A DNA stretch of 64,000 nt, from assembly GCF_024346395.1 (NCBI RefSeq), contig NZ_JAGQCW010000001.1, forward strand, positions 496,001-560,000, read 5' to 3'. The DNA is from Cyanobium sp. AMD-g (GTDB taxonomy: Bacteria; Cyanobacteriota; Cyanobacteriia; PCC-6307; Cyanobiaceae). Numbering within the stretch: the first letter of the stretch is position 1; the number at the start of each line of letters is the position of its first letter. Position numbers and translations under genes: made by a program. Positions 47,767 to 55,012 of the stretch are shown here, one piece after another. The notes beneath the pieces are model-generated. The model did not search any database. It was given only the letters and a program-made list of their open reading frames with translations, and was not told where the DNA came from.

Positions 47767-47779
47767 GGCAGTGGTGGCT

Positions 47780-48025
47780 TCAGACTTCGGCCGACCGCGG
47801 ACGGCTCAGGACCATGGCCACAGCGCCGATGGCCACCACACCCAGGGCCCCGGCGGCGGCCAGGAAGACCAGGGTCTGCAGGGCCAGCAGGAACAGGCCC
47901 AGGGCCGATGCCGCCTTGATCTGCACCCTGGCCTTGATCAGCAAGGTGAGCAGCAGCAGCACCGTGGCCTGGAGACCGGCGATCCGGGCGGCCGTGAAGG
48001 GACAGAGGGGGAGCGGGAGCAGCAT
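47780..48025 (-). CDS. small two-helix membrane protein in the hli operon
   Basis: 81 residues: AARIAGLQATVLLLLTLLIKARVQ and ASALGLFLLALQTLVFLAAAG plus ALGVVAIGAVAMVLSRP form two or three membrane segments. The end (VLSRPRSAEV) resembles the end of the 38-residue peptide encoded at 48338-48454 (VLSRPSDLE). Function unknown; its place between an Hlip gene and the SnoaL gene suggests a role at the thylakoid under high light. Confidence 0.62.
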   Translation of the reverse strand: MLLPLPLCPFTAARIAGLQATVLLLLTLLIKARVQIKAASALGLFLLALQTLVFLAAAGALGVVAIGAVAMVLSRPRSAEV

Positions 48026-48058
48026 CAGAACGGCACGATCAGCATCAGGACAGGGCGA

Positions 48059-48295
48059 TCAGAAGCAGAACGGCAGGAACTGGGTGCGGCAGGCGGCGTA
48101 GCCGTCGGTCAGGGCACCGAGGCCAATCTGATGGGCGATGCCGGAGCCGGTGATGGCTTCGGTAAGCACACCGATCACCAGGCCAAGCATGGCAGCACGG
48201 CCGTTGAACAGCTCAACGCGCTTGAGTTGCTCCATGTGGAGGGAACGCTCGTCGTCGCCCTGCAGAAAAGGGGCGTTGGCGGGGGTGTTGGTCAT
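48059..48295 (-). CDS. hli: high-light-inducible protein (Hlip)
   Basis: 78 residues. A hydrophilic N-terminus (about 1-24) precedes the Hlip helix with the chlorophyll-binding signature VELFNGRAAMLGLVIGVLTE, that is E-x-x-N-G-R-x-A-M-x-G, followed by GSGIAHQIG. A Cys/Phe-rich tail (ACRTQFLPFCF) is unusual. Hlips bind chlorophyll and carotenoids and protect photosystem II assembly and chlorophyll synthesis. Confidence 0.93.
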   Translation of the reverse strand: MTNTPANAPFLQGDDERSLHMEQLKRVELFNGRAAMLGLVIGVLTEAITGSGIAHQIGLGALTDGYAACRTQFLPFCF

Positions 48296-48337
48296 GGGTT
48301 CAGGAAGGAGGGGGAGAAAGCTTGCGCCGTCAGGCGG

Positions 48338-48454
48338 TCAGCGGGTTCTGGTTTCCAGGTCGCTGGGGCGGCTGAGCACGAAGGTCACCATGCCGGTGAG
48401 CAGCACCACAAGGGCGACGACGACGGTGATGGCGGGGGTGTAGTCGGTTCCCAT
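48338..48454 (-). CDS. 38-residue single-helix membrane peptide between two hli genes
   Basis: The frame encodes 38 residues: GTDYTPAITVVVALVV, LLTGMVTFVLSRP, then SDLETRTR and TGA. It has one membrane helix (about 8-27) with an outside-acidic, inside-basic profile, like the low-molecular-mass subunits of photosystems. It starts 5 bases after the stop of the upstream hli gene and 42 bases before the next hli gene, clearly in the operon. It is not PsbN or another subunit I can name. Short enough to be missed by gene finders. Confidence 0.72.
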   Translation of the reverse strand: MGTDYTPAITVVVALVVLLTGMVTFVLSRPSDLETRTR

Positions 48455-48459
48455 GGCGA

Positions 48460-48603
48460 TCAACCCAGACCGATCTGGGAAAGGATGCCCTGGCCGGTGA
48501 GCAACTCGGTGCCGAGGCCGATCACGAAACCGAGCATGGCGAGGCGGCCATTCCAGGTTTCAGCGAAGGCGACGAAGCCGAAGCGGGAAGCGGTGTCAGT
48601 CAT
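48460..48603 (-). CDS. hli: high-light-inducible protein (Hlip), short form
   Basis: 47 residues, the minimal Hlip: FVAFAETWNGRLAMLGFVIG and LGTELLTGQGILSQIGLG. All pigment-ligand residues (E, N, R of the E-x-x-N-G-R motif) are present. First gene of the minus-strand operon, directly behind an HLR1-type box at 48627-48644. Confidence 0.95.
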   Translation of the reverse strand: MTDTASRFGFVAFAETWNGRLAMLGFVIGLGTELLTGQGILSQIGLG

Positions 48604-48626
48604 CTGTGTTTCAGATTGTTTCGAGA

Positions 48627-48644
48627 ACTGTAACAGAGTGTAAA
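48627..48644 (-). promoter_or_regulatory. HLR1-type RpaB box upstream of hli
   Basis: On the minus strand TTTACACT and GTTACAGT are direct repeats separated by CT. This fits the HLR1 consensus (G/T)TTACA(T/A)(T/A)-N2-repeat, with both TTACA cores exact. It lies 24 to 41 bases before the hli ATG, overlapping a likely -35 (TTTACA), with AACAAT further down as a possible -10. RpaB binding at such sites controls hli genes with light intensity. Confidence 0.75.
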
Positions 48645-48772
48645 GCGGTTCTGCCTCCCCCCCCCAGCCCGACCCTCTCCCCGAGGAGCACCTGCTTCTG
48701 CCTGGCCATGACGACGGGCGGACGCGTTCGTATCCCATCAACCCCACCATGACCAGGCTGCTCCCTTGGGGA

Positions 48773-49310
48773 TCAGCCAAGCCACGCAGCCAGGTCCCGC
48801 CTGTCGGAGCTGATGAGGCGAGCCCAGAAGCAGCCGCAGCAGAGCTCAGCTCCCATGGCAGGGAAGGAGCGCGCCGTGATCACGCCTTCTCCTCCTATGC
48901 GGCAGCACGCTCGGCAGAGCAAGTGGCGGAACCCCAGGGGCCCCACCATGTCAGCCAGCCCGGCGATGCGCTCCTCCGCAGGCTTGGGCCGGCTGAAATG
49001 GGGCAGGTCGCTCTCCAGATCAGGCCTGTAGAGCTGCATCAATCGTTCATCGGCGCCGTCGTTGCTCACCACTTCAGGCACCAGATCGGTGATCAGCGGC
49101 TACACCTCCGGCCGGAAGGGATTGAGCCCCACCACCGTGCCGGCGGCGCATGGCTGGCGCCATCAAACGCGTTCAAGCCGGGGGATCACCTTCAGCCCGC
49201 GGTTGCGGCCGGCGCTGATCCGTTCGCCCAGGATGTCCTGCCCCTGCAGGCCCCTGAAGTGGAAGTCCTGCAGCTGGCGCGTCTGGCTCACCGCAGTTCC
49301 TGGGCTGGTT
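48773..49310 (-). pseudogene. interrupted coding remnant, family unknown
   Basis: One minus-strand frame reads protein-like for about 180 codons but carries in-frame stops TGA (49163-49165) and TAG (49100-49102). Recognisable pieces: LQDFHFRGLQGQDILGE, SAGRNRGLKVIPRLERV (stop), VVGLNPFRPEV (stop), PLITDLVPEVVSNDGADERL, then FSRPKPAEERIAGLADMVG and a Cys-rich end. GLKVIP plus LNPFRPEV loosely recalls the GHL10 hydrolases (compare GMQVIP and LNPAHPGV in the gene at 7729-8982), but the rest does not fit, so I leave the family open. Confidence 0.35.
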
Positions 49311-49462
49311 CCTGGGCCTTCGCTGCAGGCGCCAGGGGCGATGTGCTGGCGTCACGGGATCGGCGCTGCCGATCACTCCAGCATGGGGCCGATTCCCCCC
49401 TGCAGCAGCGACCGGGTGGCGCCACAGCCCCCGTTAAGGTCCGCCCAGAGACACCGACCGTG

Positions 49463-50464
49463 ATGGGCCTGCTGGTGGACGGGGTCTGGAAGGACCAGTG
49501 GTACGACACCGGTAAAAGCGCCGGCCGCTTCGAGCGGTCAACGGCGGCCTTCCGCCACTGGATCACCCCGGACGGCGAGACTGGATTTCCTGCCGAAGCC
49601 GGCCGTTACCACCTCTATGTGTCGCTGGCCTGCCCCTGGGCCCATCGCACCTTGATCGTGCGCGCCCTCAAGGGGCTGGGTGATCTGATCCCCCTCTCCG
49701 TCGTGCACTGGTTCATGGGCGACCAGGGCTGGACCTTCCAGGCAGGGGAGGGGGTGGTGCCGGATCCCAACGAGGGCGCTGAGGCCCTGCACCAGCTCTA
49801 TACCGTGGCCGATCCCCATTACAGCGGCCGGGTGACCGTGCCGGTGCTGTGGGACAAGCAACGGCGCACGATCGTGAGCAATGAATCCTCAGAGATTCTG
49901 CGCATGTTCAACAGCGCCTTCGATCACCTGGGCGCCAGGCACGGTGACCTTTATCCCGCGGCGCGGCGGGAGGAGATCGACCGCCTCAATGAACGGATTT
50001 ACCGCACGGTGAACAACGGGGTCTATCGCTGTGGTTTCGCCACCACCCAGGCGGCCTACGAAGAGGCGCTGGATCCACTCTTCCGCACTCTGGCGGACCT
50101 CAACGAGCAGCTGGCCACCCGCCGCTATCTGCTGGGCTCTGCGATCACCGAGGCCGACTGGCGCCTGTTCACCACGCTGCTGCGGTTCGATCCCGTTGAT
50201 GTGGGGCACTTCAAGTGCAACCTCCGTCGGCTGGTCGATTTCCCACACCTGTTTTCCTACACCCGCGATCTCTATCAGCAGCCGGGGGTGGCGCCAACGG
50301 TGAACATGGCGCACATCAAACGGCACTACTACCAGAGCCATACCATGATCAATCCCACGGGTGTGGTGCCGGTGGGTTCGGAGATCAATCTGCTGGCTCC
50401 CCATGACCGGGAGTCTCTGCGACCAGCGCCGGATGCTGCGGGTCCGTCTCATCGAAGCAGCTGA
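49463..50464 (+). CDS. yqjG: glutathionyl-hydroquinone reductase (Xi-class GST, YqjG/ECM4 family)
   Basis: 333 residues. The active-site cysteine is Cys-57 in LACPWAHRTLI. Other family marks: GRYHLYVSL, PVLWDKQRRTIVSNESSEIL, ITEADWRLFTTLLRFDPVDVGHFKCN in pieces, and HIKRHYYQSH near the end. It reduces glutathionylated hydroquinones and related quinone adducts. The ATG at 49463 gives a full-length N-terminus. The last 27 codons overlap the convergent Kir-channel gene by 80 bases. Confidence 0.92.
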   Translation: MGLLVDGVWKDQWYDTGKSAGRFERSTAAFRHWITPDGETGFPAEAGRYHLYVSLACPWAHRTLIVRALKGLGDLIPLSVVHWFMGDQGWTFQAGEGVVPDPNEGAEALHQLYTVADPHYSGRVTVPVLWDKQRRTIVSNESSEILRMFNSAFDHLGARHGDLYPAARREEIDRLNERIYRTVNNGVYRCGFATTQAAYEEALDPLFRTLADLNEQLATRRYLLGSAITEADWRLFTTLLRFDPVDVGHFKCNLRRLVDFPHLFSYTRDLYQQPGVAPTVNMAHIKRHYYQSHTMINPTGVVPVGSEINLLAPHDRESLRPAPDAAGPSHRSS

Positions 50465-51359
50465 AATCGAGGCAGACGCTATTCGGGCCGTCCATCCTCA
50501 CCATGTCGCGAAACTGTTCCCCCAGCCGCAGATCCGCCGCCCCATAGCTGCAGCGAAAGTGCACCGGTGCCAGCAGGATCTCGTCGAGTCCCTGGAAGGC
50601 CACCAGGATTTCGGCCTGGCGCCGCTCCAGCTCCTCCCTGTCCAGGCCGAAGAGGGGGCTCTGGTGGCCGACGCGGTGCATCACGGTCCACATCAGCTGA
50701 AAGCTGATCGATTGGTCACGCACCAGCGGCAGGGGCACGATGCGGCGCATCCTGCGGCCGTCGCTCTCCTCATTCATGGCCAGGGAGGCCCGGATGCGCC
50801 CATCCACCAGGCTGTTCTGGCGCACGTTGGCCACCCGGAAGGTGAGGGTGGGGTGCCCCTGCCAGGGTTCGATCGTGGCCACACGACTGAAGCGCAGGCG
50901 GGCGCGGCTGCGGGAGAAACGGGCAAAGGCCAGGCCGGTGGTGACCGCAATGAACAGCAGCCCGAACAGGGCCTCCACCGTCACCACCAGATTCACCCAG
51001 AGGCTGCTGGGGTGGAGCACCCCGTAGCCAATCGAACCAAGGGTCTGGACACTGAAGAAAAAGGCATCCAGCACGGAAAGGCGCTGCCCGGCGGGGGCCC
51101 CACCGATGCCATCGAGATCCAGCGCATAGAGCAGCGTGAAGGCGAGATTGAGCAGCAGGTAGCTGGCGGCGATGCTGAGCAGAAAGCCCGGCCATGGAAT
51201 GGCGAGCATGAACCGATAGGGCTCCCGCCAATGGCGGCGCCAACCCTGCAGCTCCTCCGCATGGAGCACTCCACCCCGCTGACGCAACCGAACCGAACGG
51301 ATCCGTTGGCGACCTTCAACCTGTTGCGCCATCTCCAATCCAGTGGTGCAGGAGGCCAT
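50385..51359 (-). CDS. inward-rectifier (KirBac-like) potassium channel
   Basis: About 324 residues from the ATG at 51359; TTG at 51380 and ATG at 51332 are alternatives. An N-terminal slide-helix region (RIRSVRLRQRG, HWREPYRFMLAIPWPGF) leads to two membrane helices with the pore loop FFSVQTLGSIGYGVL between them, then the cytoplasmic Ig-like domain (RLRFSRVATIEPWQG, TLTFRVANVRQNSLVDGRI). The filter GYG is intact, but SIGYG replaces the usual TVGYG. Such channels pass potassium and respond to lipids and pH in other bacteria. Confidence 0.88.
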   Translation of the reverse strand: MASCTTGLEMAQQVEGRQRIRSVRLRQRGGVLHAEELQGWRRHWREPYRFMLAIPWPGFLLSIAASYLLLNLAFTLLYALDLDGIGGAPAGQRLSVLDAFFFSVQTLGSIGYGVLHPSSLWVNLVVTVEALFGLLFIAVTTGLAFARFSRSRARLRFSRVATIEPWQGHPTLTFRVANVRQNSLVDGRIRASLAMNEESDGRRMRRIVPLPLVRDQSISFQLMWTVMHRVGHQSPLFGLDREELERRQAEILVAFQGLDEILLAPVHFRCSYGAADLRLGEQFRDMVRMDGPNSVCLDFSCFDETDPQHPALVAETPGHGEPAD

Positions 51360-51482
51360 CGTGACATCGAAAGCCGCCAAAGAAGGCCACCATCAACACC
51401 AATAAGAAATGTGAGACCCAGCAAGAGTGCATTGAAGTGTCGCTGAGACTACAAACCAGACGATGATCTCAGCGGCACAAGA

Positions 51483-52622
51483 GTGACTGACTCTGAACGT
51501 GGCAGGACATTCAACAATATCGTCTCGGGTATTGCAGCCATCGCCGGCACCATCGGGCTTGTTGTCGCTACCATCACATCCAACGAGGTCAACAAGCTGT
51601 CCCAACAATCTCGCACCGCGGGGCTGGTTGGCGATCTCACCGATAAACTCACATCCAAGCAACTTGGCAGAGACATATCCCTCCTGGCAATTGAGCACAT
51701 GCTCAACACAGAGCCAGGCAAAGAAAAGGCTCCGAGGGACAAGTTACTGCTCGCCCGAATATCGATTCTTCTGATTGAAGGGTCATCCGGTGAAGAGTCG
51801 ATCCATGCGCAGAACAACAATTCCCGCCAAGCGTCTGCCACCCAAACCCAATTCAACCATGGCGTTGACCAGGCCGCCAGGGTGCTGAATCGTCTTGTCA
51901 AGAGTTCTGGCGAGAGTTGCAACAGCTACTACAAACAGCAGGTCTTCAATCTGAATCTGAAGCTTGGTGGTAAGAATCTGACGCCCGCCGCTGCCATCGA
52001 AGCCGATTGCGGCGAAGCCGGGGCCCTGGCGATTGAAGCGTTACGGAAACAGGTGGAGGGCAAAGATAGCCATGGTGAGCAGGCTGCCAGCGTTTCTCAG
52101 TTAGCCCAGGACGCCATCACCGATCCCAAGAGGGTGGCCAGCGCGCTGGCCCAGGCCAGGGTGGTCAACCAACTCAATGCGGTCAGGCTCGAAGCCGCCC
52201 ACGCCGAAAGCCCCTACACCGAATCAAGCCTGGCCATTGTCACCGTTCACCTGGATGATCCGGCTTTAGCCGAACAACTGGAACCTCTGCTGCTCCAACT
52301 TTCCGCCAAGAGATGGTATATCGTTTCGGGAGTCCGGCTTGTTGAACCCTCAGCAACGAGTTGCGGTCAGTACAACTCTGTTCGCTTCTTCCACAAGGGC
52401 GACATCGAGCTGGCCAAGAAACTGATCGCCCAGATCGACACGCTCAAGCCAGCAGCCACACCGGTCAGAGCCCTCGTTGAAGGATCGGGCAATACAAGGC
52501 CGGGAATCCTTCCCATCGACTTGAGTACATGGAAGTATGCACGCTCCGTGCCCCAAGGCACCGTGGAACTTTGGTTGGCGTCAAAAGGGAACAGCTGCCA
52601 ATCCGCCGTGAGCAGCACTTGA
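51483..52622 (+). CDS. AT-richer protein of unknown function with N-terminal membrane helix
   Basis: 379 residues. One membrane helix near the start (NIVSGIAAIAGTIGLVVAT, about 12-32), then a long helical region of mixed composition, and a C-terminal alpha/beta stretch (YNSVRFFHKGDIELAKKLIAQID, TLKPAATPVRAL, PQGTVELWLAS) that resembles the end domains seen after peptidase or caspase-like modules in other cyanobacteria. Codon use and amino acids (many Asn, Lys, Ser) differ from neighbouring genes, which points to recent transfer. GTG start; no ribosome-binding site stands out. No known family for the bulk. Confidence 0.7.
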   Translation: MTDSERGRTFNNIVSGIAAIAGTIGLVVATITSNEVNKLSQQSRTAGLVGDLTDKLTSKQLGRDISLLAIEHMLNTEPGKEKAPRDKLLLARISILLIEGSSGEESIHAQNNNSRQASATQTQFNHGVDQAARVLNRLVKSSGESCNSYYKQQVFNLNLKLGGKNLTPAAAIEADCGEAGALAIEALRKQVEGKDSHGEQAASVSQLAQDAITDPKRVASALAQARVVNQLNAVRLEAAHAESPYTESSLAIVTVHLDDPALAEQLEPLLLQLSAKRWYIVSGVRLVEPSATSCGQYNSVRFFHKGDIELAKKLIAQIDTLKPAATPVRALVEGSGNTRPGILPIDLSTWKYARSVPQGTVELWLASKGNSCQSAVSST

Positions 52623-52660
52623 CACCAGCGCCTACGGATTGGCGCGGGTCAGCGTGAGAC

Positions 52661-53332
52661 GTGCCCAGCCATCCCGCCGCCATCGACCGCTCCCTGCTCC
52701 TGAGCGCTAAGGACCTCGAGAGGCGATTGGGGGACCGGCTGCTCTGGAGCCAGCTGGATCTCGAGCTGGCCGCCGGTGATCGCCTGGGGCTGGTGGCGCC
52801 CTCGGGGGCGGGGAAAACCCTCCTGCTGCGGACCCTGGCCCTGCTCGATCCCCCGCAGGCCGGACGCTTCAACCTGCTGGGACGCCCTCCGGCGGCCTGG
52901 GGCCTGCCTCGTTGGCGCGCCATGGTGTCGTATCTGGCGCAGCGGCCCGTCGCCGCTGGGGGAACCGTGGAGACGAACCTTCGCGCGCCGTGGCGGTTTC
53001 GGGAGCGTCGCGGGCAAGCGGGCTGGAGCCACGAGCGCATCACCGGCTGGCTGGCGGCCCTTGGGCGTGATCCCTCGTTCCTGCGATACGACGCCGAGCG
53101 GCTCTCCGGCGGTGAGCTGCAGCTGCTGGCGTTGCTGCGGGTCCTGCAGTTCGATCCAACGGTGCTGCTGCTGGATGAACCCACCGCCTCCCTCGATGGG
53201 GCCACCACCGCCGCCGTCGAGGCCCTGCTGATCGGCTGGCTCGCCGCCGGCCCGCATGCGGCCGTGCTGGTCAGCCATGACGGCGACCAGATCGAACGCT
53301 TCGCCACCCGCACCCTGGAGCTGCAGCGATGA
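52661..53332 (+). CDS. fetA: iron-export-type ABC transporter ATP-binding protein
   Basis: 223 residues with all ABC motifs: Walker A APSGAGKT, Q-loop LAQRPV, signature LSGGELQLLAL, Walker B VLLLDEPTASLD and H-loop VSHDGDQIE. Pairing with a UPF0014 permease (next gene, 4-base overlap) identifies the FetAB system, linked in E. coli to iron export and peroxide resistance. Confidence 0.9.
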   Translation: MPSHPAAIDRSLLLSAKDLERRLGDRLLWSQLDLELAAGDRLGLVAPSGAGKTLLLRTLALLDPPQAGRFNLLGRPPAAWGLPRWRAMVSYLAQRPVAAGGTVETNLRAPWRFRERRGQAGWSHERITGWLAALGRDPSFLRYDAERLSGGELQLLALLRVLQFDPTVLLLDEPTASLDGATTAAVEALLIGWLAAGPHAAVLVSHDGDQIERFATRTLELQR

Positions 53333-54198
53333 CCCCCTCGAGCGCCGGCGCCCTGACGATCAGTGATGGCCGCCTGGCCCTCTCCGCCCTGCTGATCCTG
53401 GTGAACGTGGGGTTGTCGGCGGCGCTGCGCCTGGGCCTGTCCCGCAGCCTGCTGGTGGCGTCGGTGCGGATGGTGGTGCAGCTGCTGCTGGTGGGGTTCG
53501 TGCTCGAGTGGCTGTTCCGCCAGGACCAGGCGCCCCTGATCGTGCTGGTGGGGGCGGCCATGGCGATGGTCGCCGGGGTGTCCGCCGTGCAGCGCACCCG
53601 GCACCGCTTTGCCGGCATCTACCTCAACAGCCTGCTGTCGGTGATGGCCTCCTCGGCACTGGTCACGGGCCTGGCGGTGTCGGGGCTGATCCAGCCCCAG
53701 CCCTGGTACAACCCCCAGTATCTGATCCCCCTGCTGGGGATGGTGCTGGGAAACACGCTCAACGGGCTCTCCCTGGGCCTCGATCGTTTCATGGAGGGGT
53801 TGCGCAGCGGGCGCGATCTGGTCGAAACGGATCTGGCCCTGGGAGCGACCCGCTGGGAGGCCTGTCAGACGGTGGTGCGTGACGCGATCCGCGTGGCCAT
53901 GATCCCGACGATCAACTCGATGATGGTGATGGGCCTGGTGAGCCTGCCCGGGATGATGACCGGCCAGATCCTCCAGGGGGCGGCGCCGGCAGCGGCGGTT
54001 CGCTACCAGATCGTGATCCTGTTCATGATTGCTTCGGCGACGGCGCTGGGGGTGTTCGGCGTCGTGGGCCTGGCCTACGCACGGCTCACCAGTGCCGACC
54101 ATCAGCTGCGGCTCGATCGCCTGATCGCCGTGGGCGGGGCCAGTCCATCACCAGCGACCTGGACCTTCCCGCCCTGGCGCCGTCGTGGAAGGGGTTAG
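53329..54198 (+). CDS. fetB: iron-export-type ABC transporter permease (UPF0014)
   Basis: 289 residues with about seven membrane helices. UPF0014 signatures: LVGFVLEWLF, GMVLGNTLNGLSLGLDRF, VETDLALGATRWEA, ATMI-like region MIPTINSMMVMGLVSLPGMMTG in pieces. Forms the FetAB transporter with the upstream ATPase. Its stop overlaps the convergent PepSY-like gene by 4 bases. Confidence 0.91.
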   Translation: MTPSSAGALTISDGRLALSALLILVNVGLSAALRLGLSRSLLVASVRMVVQLLLVGFVLEWLFRQDQAPLIVLVGAAMAMVAGVSAVQRTRHRFAGIYLNSLLSVMASSALVTGLAVSGLIQPQPWYNPQYLIPLLGMVLGNTLNGLSLGLDRFMEGLRSGRDLVETDLALGATRWEACQTVVRDAIRVAMIPTINSMMVMGLVSLPGMMTGQILQGAAPAAAVRYQIVILFMIASATALGVFGVVGLAYARLTSADHQLRLDRLIAVGGASPSPATWTFPPWRRRGRG

Positions 54199-54473
54199 GG
54201 GATCGGCTTCCGTCCCGTCCACGGCGCCAGCAACAAACCAAGGCCAGAGACAGCCACGAAAAGGGTCAACACGCCAAGCAGCGTGGAGTCATAGGGCTGC
54301 AGATTGACGGCCCCGAAGTTGCCTGTGTGCAGCTTCATCAACCAGAAGGCCTCGATGCCGCGGGCCGAAAGGGCCCCATAGATCGAACCGGACAGGGCTG
54401 TGAGCAGCAGGGGTAAAGCGGCGACCGGCACCAGCGTGCGGTGCAGCCGTCGCAGCAGATGGTGGCGGTTCAT
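54195..54473 (-). CDS. PepSY-like membrane protein
   Basis: 92 residues: RLHRTLVPVAALPLLLTALSGSIYGAL, in pieces, is the typical first helix of PepSY-associated membrane proteins, followed by the FWLMKLHTGNFG loop and a second helix (LLGVLTLFVAVSGLGLLL). The loop His residues could bind a metal. It forms a pair with the DUF3721 gene 5 bases upstream on the same strand and lies next to fetAB, so a link to metal handling is possible. Confidence 0.8.
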   Translation of the reverse strand: MNRHHLLRRLHRTLVPVAALPLLLTALSGSIYGALSARGIEAFWLMKLHTGNFGAVNLQPYDSTLLGVLTLFVAVSGLGLLLAPWTGRKPIP

Positions 54474-54478
54474 TCGTT

Positions 54479-54682
54479 CTAAAGCGCCTTGTGCAGCATC
54501 TGTTCATTGGCACAGGGCATCCAGTCCTTACCCATCGCAAACACACCGCTGCACTTCAACTCCTTGGCGCGCTTTTCCGCCGCAGCCTTGCTGGGGAACA
54601 TGTCGAAGGCCTGGGCGCTGACGGCCGTGGCCGCCAGCACAACGCCGCTCAGCAGGAGCATAGCCAGGGCGGGGTGGTTCAT
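54479..54682 (-). CDS. DUF3721 small exported protein
   Basis: 67 residues from the ATG at 54682, which gives a normal signal peptide (ALAMLLLSGVVLAATAVSAQA). The mature part fits DUF3721: FPSKAAAEKRAKELKCSGVF, then GKDWMPCANEQMLHKAL, with two cysteines likely disulphide-bonded or metal-binding in the periplasm. Such genes are common in marine and freshwater picocyanobacteria; function unknown. Confidence 0.8.
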   Translation of the reverse strand: MNHPALAMLLLSGVVLAATAVSAQAFDMFPSKAAAEKRAKELKCSGVFAMGKDWMPCANEQMLHKAL

Positions 54683-54804
54683 GGGAAGCCGGGGGCGAAG
54701 CAGAAACACAACATAAAGTCTCTTGATTGCTGGAGAGTCAAGTCCCTGGCGACCATCGGCCTGGCAGCAGGTCCAATAGAATCAGCGAAATCAGTACCTC
54801 AGAC

Positions 54805-54984
54805 TTGAAAACGATTGTTGGGCCCCTGCGTCGAGCGCTGATCTATGGCCTGATCAGCTACGGGGGGCTGGTGCTGATCAATAACGCGGAGCTTGAGCTT
54901 CCAAGCATGTGGATCGCCTATCTGCCGATGTTCATCGGCGTCTATGTGTTCACGCAATGGCTGGACAAGCGGATACAGGGATGA
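54805..54984 (+). CDS. small two-helix membrane protein
   Basis: 59 residues from a TTG at 54805: KTIVGPLRRALIYGLISYGG, then LVLINNAELELPSMW and IAYLPMFIGVYVFTQWLDKR. Two membrane helices joined by a short acidic loop, with basic ends. The amino-acid balance is clearly coding. It converges on the P450-Hlip gene 28 bases away. Unknown function. Confidence 0.62.
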   Translation: MKTIVGPLRRALIYGLISYGGLVLINNAELELPSMWIAYLPMFIGVYVFTQWLDKRIQG

Positions 54985-55012
54985 GAGCGTCCATGGCATC
55001 CCGGTGGAGGAT

